Assembly: GCA_007118235.1 (NCBI GenBank)
Contig: SKRY01000418.1
Coordinates: 1-6,418 of the forward strand
DNA: 6,418 bases
Direction of reading: 5' to 3'
Source: Candidatus Hydrogenedentota bacterium
Lineage (GTDB): Bacteria > Hydrogenedentota > Hydrogenedentia > Hydrogenedentales > SLHB01
Position numbers and translations under genes: made by a program. The notes beneath the pieces were generated by a model. The model searched no databases, was not told the origin of the DNA, and saw nothing but the letters and a program-made list of their open reading frames with translations. Position 1 is the stretch's first letter. Every line of letters begins with the position of its first letter. Positions 1 through 5,293 of this stretch are shown here, in pieces.

Positions 1-1
1 C

Positions 2-205
2 AGCGGGCATTGCTCGTGCTGGTTGCGCGTCACGGAGATGCGCTTGGTGGAACAGCTTGAGGACGCCGCCGGCGAACTCGTCGAGCAGTTCGCCCAAGCG
101 GGGTATCCCGGAGCGGAAGTCCAGGTGACCCTGTGGGACGGGGACCGTTTAAAGGAAACGGCTGGTTTGATGCGGCGATTCTCAAGGATCAACCTACGGG
201 CATGA
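2..205 (+). CDS. 3' end of a FliK C-terminal-like protein (partial)
   Basis: The frame is open from the first base of the window and ends at TGA 203-205, so only the last 67 codons are visible and the true start lies upstream. The visible part reads as a short beta-like stretch (CWLRVTEMRL), a helix (VEQLEDAAGELVEQFAQAGY), a strand (AEVQVTLWDGD) and a basic tail. This layout of a helix ending in 'AGY' followed by a 'V-x-V' strand resembles the end of flagellar hook-length control (FliK) C-terminal domains. The neighbour supports it: in Bacillus and other bacteria a FliK-like gene (ylqG type) directly precedes a stand-alone FlhB C-domain gene (ylqH type), and here the stop overlaps such a gene by ATGA. 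The first in-frame start-like codon (TTG at 23) has no convincing ribosome site and lies inside the domain. The family call is inference, since the diagnostic upstream part is missing. Confidence 0.6.
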   Translation, partial: SGHCSCWLRVTEMRLVEQLEDAAGELVEQFAQAGYPGAEVQVTLWDGDRLKETAGLMRRFSRINLRA

Positions 206-504
206 CAAATCCCACCGGCAATAGCTCGGACGCACAGCGGCGCCGCGCGGTGGTGCTGCGGTATACGGCCGACCGTGAATCCGCTCCCCAAGTGACGGCC
301 AAGGGGGCAGGGTTCCTTGCGGATCGCATCCTTGAGGTGGCCCGGGAGAACGGGATCCCCATTCACAGCGATCCCAGCTTGGTGGCCGTCCTTTCCCAAC
401 TTGACCTGAACGCGGAGATCCCCGAGGCGCTCTATCAAGCCGTGGCCGAGGTCCTCGCGTTTGTGTATCGCATGGACCAGCGGATGGGGAAACCACGCGG
501 TTAA
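202..504 (+). CDS. Orphan FlhB cytoplasmic-domain protein (FhlB/YlqH type)
   Basis: This 100-residue protein matches the C-terminal cytoplasmic domain of the FlhB/YscU/EscU export-apparatus family but has no membrane part. Family-typical blocks are seen in order: RRAVVLRYTADRESAPQVTAKG (residues 13-35), FLADRILEVARENGIPIHSDP (38-58), LVAVLSQLDLNAEIPEALYQ (60-79) and a final helix VAEVLAFVYRMDQ (81-93). Known proteins of this size are called FhlB or YlqH; in full FlhB this domain helps switch export-substrate specificity after cleavage at NPTH. Here residues 3-6 are NPTG, so the His is absent and no autocleavage is expected. ATG 202 was chosen because it overlaps the upstream stop (ATGA 202-205), implying translational coupling, and because the conserved domain starts about 12 residues later; an in-frame extension to 133 would run through the upstream gene. 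Its role is unclear: an export-substrate modulator in a flagellated cell or a relic are both possible. Confidence 0.88.
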   Translation: MTNPTGNSSDAQRRRAVVLRYTADRESAPQVTAKGAGFLADRILEVARENGIPIHSDPSLVAVLSQLDLNAEIPEALYQAVAEVLAFVYRMDQRMGKPRG

Positions 505-575
505 CCACACCGGTCCCCGCAAAGGCGTCCGCCGGATGCCGGGGCCATCACACAAGACGGTGGAGGATGAATGCC

Positions 576-1046
576 ATGACGGAAAGCGGGTGGACCTCGG
601 AACTCGAGATGGCCAGGACCTTTTTCAACAACTCGACCGCGTGTCTCACGGAAGAAGATGCCGATTATGCGCCGGTCCCCGGCGTGTTCACCGTCAAGGG
701 CCATGTAGCCCATGTGGCGCGTACGGTGGAATGGTTCATTGAGGGCGCGTTTGGAGCGGGATGGGATCTCGACTTCGAAAAGCAGGCGATGGCGGCCGAG
801 GCCGTCGCTTCGCTGGCCGAGGCGCGGGCGTGGGTGGAGCGGGCGTTTCAACACGCAAAGGACGTCGTATCCGCCAAGAGCGAGGACGAGCTGCGCGAAT
901 GCTTTCCGGCGGACGATCCGATGATGCCGGGCGCTCCGAAACTCGTGGCTGTCACCGGCATCAGCGATCACACGGCGCATCACCGGGGCGCGCTGACGGT
1001 CTACGCCCGGCTTCGCGGCAAGGTCCCCCCCATGCCCTACGCATAG
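576..1046 (+). CDS. DinB/YfiT-like four-helix putative metalloenzyme
   Basis: The 156-residue product has the length and layout of the DinB superfamily, four-helix bundles that usually bind one metal through three histidines. Visible blocks are VKGHVAHVARTVEWF (residues 40-54) and a C-terminal DHTAHHRGALTVYARLRGK (131-149). The second block is the typical H-x3-H site (H132 and H136, with H135 also present) followed by the RG-LTVY-R helix; H46 or H43 supplies the first ligand. The protein ends in PPMPYA, common in this family. Members include thiol-S-transferases (bacillithiol, mycothiol) and many of unknown activity, and nothing here fixes the substrate. ATG 576 is preferred over ATG 567, because GGTGGAGG (559-566) abuts 567 but lies 9 nt before 576. 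No signal peptide or membrane segment is seen, so it is probably cytoplasmic. It starts 71 bp after the FlhB-like gene and may or may not be co-transcribed with it. Confidence 0.88.
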   Translation: MTESGWTSELEMARTFFNNSTACLTEEDADYAPVPGVFTVKGHVAHVARTVEWFIEGAFGAGWDLDFEKQAMAAEAVASLAEARAWVERAFQHAKDVVSAKSEDELRECFPADDPMMPGAPKLVAVTGISDHTAHHRGALTVYARLRGKVPPMPYA

Positions 1047-1052
1047 AAAGCA

Positions 1053-1096
1053 ACCGCGCCGAAGACTGGACGAGGGAGCCCAGCCGCCGGCGCGGT
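1053..1096. terminator. GC-rich hairpin between convergent genes
   Basis: A perfect 9-bp inverted repeat, ACCGCGCCG (1053-1061) and CGGCGCGGT (1088-1096), encloses a 26-nt loop that can itself form CTGG/CCAG (1066-1069 with 1080-1083). It begins 6 nt after the DinB-like stop and ends 26 nt beyond the DUF1080 stop, exactly where a bidirectional terminator would sit. There is no T tract on either side, so classical intrinsic termination is uncertain. It may act with Rho or only protect mRNA 3' ends. Confidence 0.45.
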
Positions 1097-1122
1097 CAAG
1101 TTGATATGTTCAAGGGCGAGGT

Positions 1123-1788
1123 TTAGTCTTCGCCGTTATCGTTCTCGATGGGCCGCAACCAAACATTGCGGAACCATACCTTGCTGTAATCCTGAAGCAT
1201 GATCGGTCCCGGCTCATTGACCTCGCCGGGCAGCGCGCCGCCCGTGGGGCCAGTCACCACGGCTTCCTCGTGGATGACTTCCCCATTCAACGTTGCACAG
1301 ACCTTGTCGCCTTCGTATTTGATGTAGAGGCTGTTCCACTCGCCGATCGGGTTGGCCGCCAGCACCTTCGGCGCATGTTGGTTGTAGATGGCGCCATCGG
1401 AGCCCAAGCGAATCTCCTCTTCCTCGGAGCTGTCCAGAATCTGGACCTCGACTCGGCCACGGAGGTACACGCCGCTGTTTCCGCCTTCCGGAATGCGGTA
1501 GTCCAGCTTAATCTCGAAGTCCTTCCACTCTTCCTCGGTGGCGATGTTGTTTTCGCCTTCGATGTTGGTCATGTACCCATCGTCGTCCACATACCAATTC
1601 TTGGGACCCTCGGGATCATTTGGATTGATCCACCCCGAGAGATCCTCTTCGTTGAATAGCTTGGTCCAGCCTTCTTCCTTCAGTTGCTCCTCGTCATACT
1701 CATAAAGATTCGCCATCGCGGGCGCGGCCACCAAGACGGCCAACATGCAACTCAACACAGTAGTGACGATTCGGCCATGCATTCTCAT
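1123..1788 (-). CDS. Secreted DUF1080 (3-keto-disaccharide hydrolase-type) protein
   Basis: The 221-residue product has a Sec signal peptide: a basic start (MRMHGR), a hydrophobic core (residues 7-22) and an AMA cleavage site after residue 26. The rest is one DUF1080 domain, a concanavalin/LamG-like beta sandwich. Family hallmarks are seen: GWTKLFNEEDLSGW (40-53), WYVDDDGYM (65-73), DFEIKLDYRIPEGGNSGVYLR (90-110), EVQILDS (114-120), GAIY (132-135), GEWN (149-152), LNGEVI (167-172) and GPIMLQDYSKVWFRNVWLRPI (194-214). Members are abundant in PVC-group bacteria, and some hydrolyse 3-keto-glucosides and 3-keto-disaccharides after sugar oxidation. The stretch LQDHG-x-V-W-F-R-N, usual in the family, reads LQDYSKVWFRN here. 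ATG 1788 is chosen over GTG 1819-1821 because AAAGGGA sits about 5 nt upstream and it yields a clean signal peptide. The gene is convergent with the DinB-like gene and divergent from the TPR operon. No oxidoreductase partner lies in the window, so the substrate is unknown. Confidence 0.92.
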   Translation of the reverse strand: MRMHGRIVTTVLSCMLAVLVAAPAMANLYEYDEEQLKEEGWTKLFNEEDLSGWINPNDPEGPKNWYVDDDGYMTNIEGENNIATEEEWKDFEIKLDYRIPEGGNSGVYLRGRVEVQILDSSEEEEIRLGSDGAIYNQHAPKVLAANPIGEWNSLYIKYEGDKVCATLNGEVIHEEAVVTGPTGGALPGEVNEPGPIMLQDYSKVWFRNVWLRPIENDNGED

Positions 1789-1946
1789 TTGGTCCCTTTC
1801 TGTTCTTGCCGGCCGCCGCACGCGCGGAAGCCTGGCTGCCTAAACACAACACAACGGATACGCAATGGTACTACAGCCCGAGGGGCATCGTCCAATGGCC
1901 GGAGAGGTCAAACGCTGTCGCCATATGACGCCAGAATACCCCGTCT

Positions 1947-1977
1947 TTGCCCTACTCTTCGCCTCGTTGTGTATAAT
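1947..1977 (+). promoter_or_regulatory. Candidate sigma-70-type promoter of the TPR operon
   Basis: TATAAT at 1972-1977 is a perfect -10 hexamer in an otherwise GC-rich segment. The best -35 is TTGCCC at 1947-1952, a 4/6 match with a 19-bp spacer, which is longer than ideal. Transcription would start near 1984 and give a leader of about 152 nt before the GTG start at 2136. The -10 is convincing; the -35 is weak. Confidence 0.5.
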
Positions 1978-1978
1978 A

Positions 1979-1990
1979 TGTCTAGAGACA
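1979..1990. promoter_or_regulatory. Operator-like dyad over the expected start of transcription
   Basis: TGTCT-AG-AGACA is a perfect inverted repeat with 5-bp arms and a 2-bp centre at 1984-1985. It begins 2 bp after the -10 box and overlaps the predicted +1, the usual place for a repressor site. The arms are short, so chance is possible, and no regulator gene lies nearby. Confidence 0.35.
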
Positions 1991-1993
1991 AGG

Positions 1994-2039
1994 CAGTCCA
2001 AGGCGCTCCCGCCGGCCAGGCGGGGGCGACGAACGACTG
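1994..2039 (+). promoter_or_regulatory. Structured 5' leader hairpin of the TPR operon
   Basis: CGCTCCCGCC (2004-2013) and GGCGGGGGCG (2019-2028) pair over 10 bp, with one G-U pair and a 5-nt GGCCA loop. A second helix can close the base, CAGTC (1994-1998) with GACTG (2035-2039), making a two-part stem with an internal loop. It lies just after the predicted transcription start. It does not match a riboswitch class I recognise. It may stabilise the mRNA or form part of a regulatory leader. Confidence 0.45.
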
Positions 2040-2094
2040 GGGAAAGAAGGGTTTTCGGCAGCTAGATGTATGTGCAATATATGAATGTGGCTCA

Positions 2095-2114
2095 GCCGGC
2101 GGGTGAGCGCCGGC
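2095..2114 (+). promoter_or_regulatory. Hairpin just upstream of the TPR gene ribosome site
   Basis: GCCGGCG (2095-2101) and CGCCGGC (2108-2114) form a perfect 7-bp stem with a GGTGAG loop. It ends 9 nt before the Shine-Dalgarno GAGGTGA. The loop sequence GGTGAG itself resembles the ribosome site. The hairpin could position ribosomes or modulate translation; no T tract follows, so it is not an obvious terminator. Confidence 0.4.
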
Positions 2115-2123
2115 CGGAAAGAC

Positions 2124-2130
2124 GAGGTGA
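2124..2130 (+). promoter_or_regulatory. Ribosome binding site that fixes the GTG start at 2136
   Basis: GAGGTGA lies 5 nt before GTG 2136. The earlier in-frame ATG at 2085 has no such site and would add 17 residues unlike the zinc-ribbon domain, partly encoded by the hairpin. This decides for the GTG start. Confidence 0.75.
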
Positions 2131-2135
2131 CTCCC

Positions 2136-3722
2136 GTGGCTAAAACAATTCAGTGCCCGTTCTGTGGAAAGTTGGCCGACCCCAAGCTCAACGCTTGTCC
2201 ACACTGCGGGAACTACATGCAAAAGGGGCGTGGAAGCGGCGGCCGCGCCGTCGCAAGCGGTCCGCACCATCAATGCCCTTCGTGTAACGCGGTGGTGCAA
2301 GAGGGCGACATTGTCTGTGTGGCGTGTGGCACGAACCTGTTGACGGGGCAGCAGATTGCGGGACAGAAGCTTACGGCGGCCCCCCGCCGTGATTTCTCGC
2401 GTGTGCTGTGGATCGCCGCGGCGGCGGTGATCGCGGTGGTGGCGTTGGGCGGGGCCACGTACGGGGCGTACGTTGTGTTTCGCGATCCCGTGGTCCAGGC
2501 GGGCCGGTTGGTGGAGCAGGGCCGGGTCAGTGAAGCGAACCGGCTCCTGGAGGAGTATGTGAATAGCAATCCGGACAGCGCGCGGGGCTGGTTCGCGTTG
2601 GGCGAAATCCAATGGCGGACCCGGCAATACGCGAGCGCGGCGGATTCGTTCGAAAACGTCCAAGAACTGGATCCGGGCGAGGAGCGCGCTGGAAGACTGG
2701 CCTTGCTGGCGTTGCGCGCGCTGAATGATCCCACTAACCAGAATCGGGAGATCGCTGTCCTGGAGCGCCACGTGGGCCATTATCCCGATGATGGGGAGGC
2801 GTGGTACTTGTTGGCGCTTGCGCGTGGGGCCAGCGGCGACGTTCCCGGTCAAGTGGAGGCGATGGAGCGGGCCATCGGTCTTGGACAGGACGAACCCGAT
2901 TCCCGTGGTTTCATGGGAGTGGGGCTGGCGTTGGAAGGTCAATACGAGCGCGCGGCCGAGGCGATCCGGGAGGTGCTGGAGGACGCGCCCCAAGACGCGG
3001 ATCTCCAGGCGGCGCTTGGATTCGTCGCGCATCTCCAGGGCAACCACGACGCGGCCATTCAGCACTTGGAGAATGCGCTTGAGCAAGGCACGGAGCTAGA
3101 GCGCGAAGTCCGCACGCAGTTGGGGCTGTTGCTGGTGGCCGAGGGCCGCGCGGCCGAGGCGGAGCGCCATCTACAAGCCGTGACCGCGCAAGCCGGCGCG
3201 TCGCCCGCGGCCCGGTTTTTCCAGGCCGTGAGTCAACGGAGCCGGGGCCGGCAACAGGAAGCCCTGAACACGTTTGAACAACTCATGCAGGAGGATCACC
3301 CCTTCGCCCAGCATGCGGCCGCGCAGGTTGCGGGCATCTATCTTGATCGCGGCGACACGAGCGCCGCGCGAGACGCCGTGGACCAAGCCCTTCAATCGCT
3401 GGGCGATTCGGCGGCCTTGCTTACCTTGGAGGGGCGTATCCACATGATGGAAGGGGACTACGACCAAGCGCGGGACCTGTTCCGCCGGGCCATTCAATTG
3501 GACCCGGATCATGCCCCGGCGCGCTTGGAGAATGGGTTGTTGCTGGTGCAACGGCGCGCCTTCTCCGAAGGAATTCGCGAACTGGAGCGGTATGTGCAGT
3601 TGATTGATCCCGCCACGCCGGGCGCGCAAGTGGAAGACGTCAATGCGTTGATTGAACAGTTGAGGCAAAGCGGAGCCGCCGGGCGGCAAGCCAGCGCCGC
3701 TAGCGTGAGGACGAGGAGTTAG
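2136..3722 (+). CDS. Membrane-anchored double zinc-ribbon TPR protein
   Basis: The 528-residue product begins MAKTIQCPFC. Two C4 zinc ribbons follow with the same spacing, C-x2-C-x10-C-x2-C: C7, C10, C21, C24 and C47, C50, C61, C64. The second is followed by GTNLLTG, a wording I associate with planctomycete-type zinc-ribbon proteins. A basic patch (R84, R85, R89) precedes one hydrophobic helix (about 90-114), which predicts ribbons in the cytoplasm and the rest outside. From about 117 to 490 there are roughly ten TPR-like helix pairs; clear ones are 149-180, 220-250, 254-286, 288-318 and 426-457 (GDYDQARDLFRRAIQLDPDH at 440-459 is nearly canonical). The C-terminal tail is Ser/Ala/Arg-rich. 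TPR arrays act as protein-docking scaffolds and the ribbons may bind a partner or nucleic acid; no catalytic motif is seen. It is the first gene of a two-gene operon, 6 nt before a secreted partner. A specific function is not assignable. Confidence 0.9.
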   Translation: MAKTIQCPFCGKLADPKLNACPHCGNYMQKGRGSGGRAVASGPHHQCPSCNAVVQEGDIVCVACGTNLLTGQQIAGQKLTAAPRRDFSRVLWIAAAAVIAVVALGGATYGAYVVFRDPVVQAGRLVEQGRVSEANRLLEEYVNSNPDSARGWFALGEIQWRTRQYASAADSFENVQELDPGEERAGRLALLALRALNDPTNQNREIAVLERHVGHYPDDGEAWYLLALARGASGDVPGQVEAMERAIGLGQDEPDSRGFMGVGLALEGQYERAAEAIREVLEDAPQDADLQAALGFVAHLQGNHDAAIQHLENALEQGTELEREVRTQLGLLLVAEGRAAEAERHLQAVTAQAGASPAARFFQAVSQRSRGRQQEALNTFEQLMQEDHPFAQHAAAQVAGIYLDRGDTSAARDAVDQALQSLGDSAALLTLEGRIHMMEGDYDQARDLFRRAIQLDPDHAPARLENGLLLVQRRAFSEGIRELERYVQLIDPATPGAQVEDVNALIEQLRQSGAAGRQASAASVRTRS

Positions 3723-3728
3723 AAGCCA

Positions 3729-5174
3729 ATGATGACACGTATACTTACCGCCATGGCGCTGAGCCTGATCGTGGCCGCCGGACCGGCCTTCGCCTGGGGC
3801 CCACAAACCACTTCAAGCATCGTGACCAGCGCGGCCCATGTCCTTTCCCGGGAGGGGACCATTCCGTTGGCGAACCTTGAACGGGACCTGCGCGGGGGGG
3901 CGTCCCTTCCGGAAAGCGCCCTGTACGACTTGGCCCCGGAAGCACGGGAGAGCCTCGTGCAAGCCATCGAGTCGCAGATGTATCTCTTGCAGACGGTGCG
4001 GGGCGATCGCGTGGATCCCTATCTTGCGTATCGTCTCGGGGTGCTCGGGAACTTGGTGGCCCGGGCCACGGCCCCGCTGCAAGACGCGGGAGCGGTGGTG
4101 CGTGAACAGTACTATCAAGATGTGGACAACCACATTGGGCAGGCCACGATTCGCCCGAGATCGCGCCGGCAAGTCGAGCCCCGCACCTATTTCGCCGATA
4201 GGCGCCGCGAAGCGCAGGCCGACAACATGGCCCTGCAGAACCATTACCGCACGGGGAGCAGCTTCGACGGGGTGGCGCGCGCCACCCTTTCCGAGAACGC
4301 CAGCCGTTCCATGAATGCCGTGGCCGACGTGTGGCACACCATTTTGACGCAACGCACGGCGACGGCGGATATCCCCCGCGACGGCATGCGCGAGTATCTG
4401 GTTCAGGCGATTGAGTTCTACGTCTATCGCGGCAACATGCAAGAGATGGAGCGGGCGTATGCCCGCATGGAGGAGCTGGATCTCCGTACGGCCGAGGTGC
4501 GGGAAAAGGTCGGGGATATCTTGTTGGAAGCTGGCCGCGCCGAGAGAGCCATGGAAGAGTACCGGGCCGTCTTGGAGGAGGATCCAAACCAGCGGCAGGT
4601 CGCGCGCAAGATATCCGATTACTTCATCGAAGTGGGCGATGAGGCGTTGGAGGCTGGCCGCCTTGAGGCCGCCCGCGACGCATTCAACGAGGGCGCCAGC
4701 GCTGACCAGCTCAACGAAGAGGCGCAGCAGAAGCTGGTGCAAGCCCGCCGGGAAATCCAAGCGCGCCAGGATCGCCGCGAGGCCGAGCTGGCCATGCTGC
4801 AGCAAGGCGAGTCCCTCAAGGACCAAGCCGAGGCGTTGATGCGGGACGGGGATTACGCCGGGGCCACGGAGACCCTGCGTCAAGCGCTTCAGACGTTTGG
4901 CGGCGTGACCGATGAGTTCGTCGACCTCGCCCGCCAGGCGCAAGTAGCGATGAACGGCGTGGAAGCCGAATTGGCCGATGTGCAGGACCGCCTCGTGGAA
5001 GACGCCATCCAGCTTAGCGGGGCGGGCAGCGTGATTGACCCGCGCGCCATCACGGCGGACGACGATCTCGAGCTGAATCGCGATGCGCTCCGCAGTCTCG
5101 TCACCAAACGCTACGAGATCGAAGTGCAGCGGCTGCGTCAAGAAATGGAGGCCGAACTCGGCGGCGGCCTATAG
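3729..5174 (+). CDS. Secreted protein: degenerate zinc-PLC/S1-P1-like domain plus TPR/coiled coil
   Basis: The 481-residue product has a signal peptide (hydrophobic 5-18, AFA cleavage after residue 22), leaving Trp23 as mature N-terminus in WGPQTTSSIVTSAAHVL. Zinc-dependent phospholipase C and S1/P1 nucleases also begin with Trp, and residues 103-118, LGVLGNLVARATAPLQ, align without gaps to their L-G-x3-H-x3-D-x4-P-x-H segment. The ligand positions are Asn108, Arg112 and Gln118 here, so catalysis by this site is not expected. Residues 119-210 remain helical, consistent with that fold. Residues 220-390 hold TPR-like pairs (for example 254-286 and 298-325, then 362-389), with a charged likely coiled coil at 329-360. 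The tail (410-478) is acidic and helical with another probable coiled coil. ATG 3729 has GGAG 10 nt upstream, inside the preceding gene's end; ATG 3732 is an alternative. The 6-nt gap to the TPR gene implies co-transcription and a shared envelope role. The fold assignment is from recalled motifs, not a search; the function is unknown. Confidence 0.88.
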   Translation: MMTRILTAMALSLIVAAGPAFAWGPQTTSSIVTSAAHVLSREGTIPLANLERDLRGGASLPESALYDLAPEARESLVQAIESQMYLLQTVRGDRVDPYLAYRLGVLGNLVARATAPLQDAGAVVREQYYQDVDNHIGQATIRPRSRRQVEPRTYFADRRREAQADNMALQNHYRTGSSFDGVARATLSENASRSMNAVADVWHTILTQRTATADIPRDGMREYLVQAIEFYVYRGNMQEMERAYARMEELDLRTAEVREKVGDILLEAGRAERAMEEYRAVLEEDPNQRQVARKISDYFIEVGDEALEAGRLEAARDAFNEGASADQLNEEAQQKLVQARREIQARQDRREAELAMLQQGESLKDQAEALMRDGDYAGATETLRQALQTFGGVTDEFVDLARQAQVAMNGVEAELADVQDRLVEDAIQLSGAGSVIDPRAITADDDLELNRDALRSLVTKRYEIEVQRLRQEMEAELGGGL

Positions 5175-5210
5175 CGGTTGTCCCTCCTTTTCGCCTTCAT
5201 GGGAAAAGCT

Positions 5211-5258
5211 CAAGGGGATGTGATTCCGGAGGAAACTTCCGGCAATCACATCCCCTTG
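5211..5258. terminator. Strong bidirectional terminator-like hairpin
   Basis: A perfect 15-bp inverted repeat, CAAGGGGATGTGATT (5211-5225) and AATCACATCCCCTTG (5244-5258), continues, past one unpaired C (5243), with CCGGA/TCCGG (5226-5230 and 5238-5242) around a short GGAAACT loop. It lies between convergent genes, 36 nt after the operon stop and 35 nt after the epimerase stop. Read on the minus strand the stem is followed by AGCTTTTCCC, a short T run; on the plus strand only TTGTTG follows. Both transcripts probably end here. Confidence 0.8.
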
Positions 5259-5273
5259 TTGTGTGGCGAGGGG

Positions 5274-5293
5274 GACTGGGTGTTTGCCCAGTC
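5274..5293 (-). terminator. Hairpin touching the epimerase stop codon
   Basis: GACTGGG (5274-5280) and CCCAGTC (5287-5293) form a perfect 7-bp stem with a 6-nt loop. Read with the epimerase gene, the stem starts at the first base after the TAA (5294-5296). No T tract follows, so it may help mRNA stability or ribosome release, ahead of the larger hairpin at 5211-5258. Confidence 0.4.

Larger units (their letters stand above)
1789..2135. other. Divergent intergenic region between DUF1080 gene and TPR operon
   Basis: These 347 bases separate the two divergent start codons. They hold an AT-rich core (about 1965-1990) with a plausible + promoter and a dyad, then two strong hairpins and a Shine-Dalgarno site belonging to the TPR operon. 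On the minus strand a weak promoter candidate for the DUF1080 gene is TTGGAC (2001-1996), 17 bp, TATTAT (1978-1973). It shares the AT-rich core with the + promoter and would give a leader of about 180 nt; it is too weak to annotate separately. Frames running through the region lack ribosome sites and recognisable products, so I see no gene here. Confidence 0.7.

Noticed and set aside
512..546. Possible hairpin GG(T)CCCCG/CGGGGCC between the FlhB-like and DinB-like genes
   Set aside because: It needs a bulged T, has a 20-nt loop and no T tract; too weak to call a terminator.
567..575. ATG 567 as start of the DinB-like gene
   Set aside because: GGAGG directly touches it, leaving no spacer; ATG 576 has a 9-nt spacer from the same site.
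1747..1758. Lipobox-like V-L-S-C (Cys14) in the DUF1080 signal peptide
   Set aside because: It lies in the middle of the hydrophobic core with Val at -3, while a standard AMA cleavage site follows at residue 26.
1789..1821. GTG-initiated extension of the DUF1080 protein by 11 residues
   Set aside because: It would place a charged segment before the signal peptide, and the ribosome site fits ATG 1788.
2085..2135. Upstream in-frame ATG start for the zinc-ribbon TPR protein
   Set aside because: It has no Shine-Dalgarno site, adds 17 residues unrelated to the zinc ribbon and partly encoded by a hairpin; GTG 2136 has GAGGTGA at 5 nt.
1908..3086. 392-codon minus-strand open frame opposite the zinc-ribbon gene and its leader
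   Set aside because: It covers the zinc ribbons and promoter region of the + operon, is rich in Arg/His/Pro as shadows are, and shows no family motif.
3813..5141. 442-codon open frame on the minus strand opposite the secreted TPR protein
   Set aside because: It mirrors the codon pattern of the + gene, as is common in GC-rich coding DNA. It has no ribosome site and no recognisable domains, while the + frame has a signal peptide and repeats.
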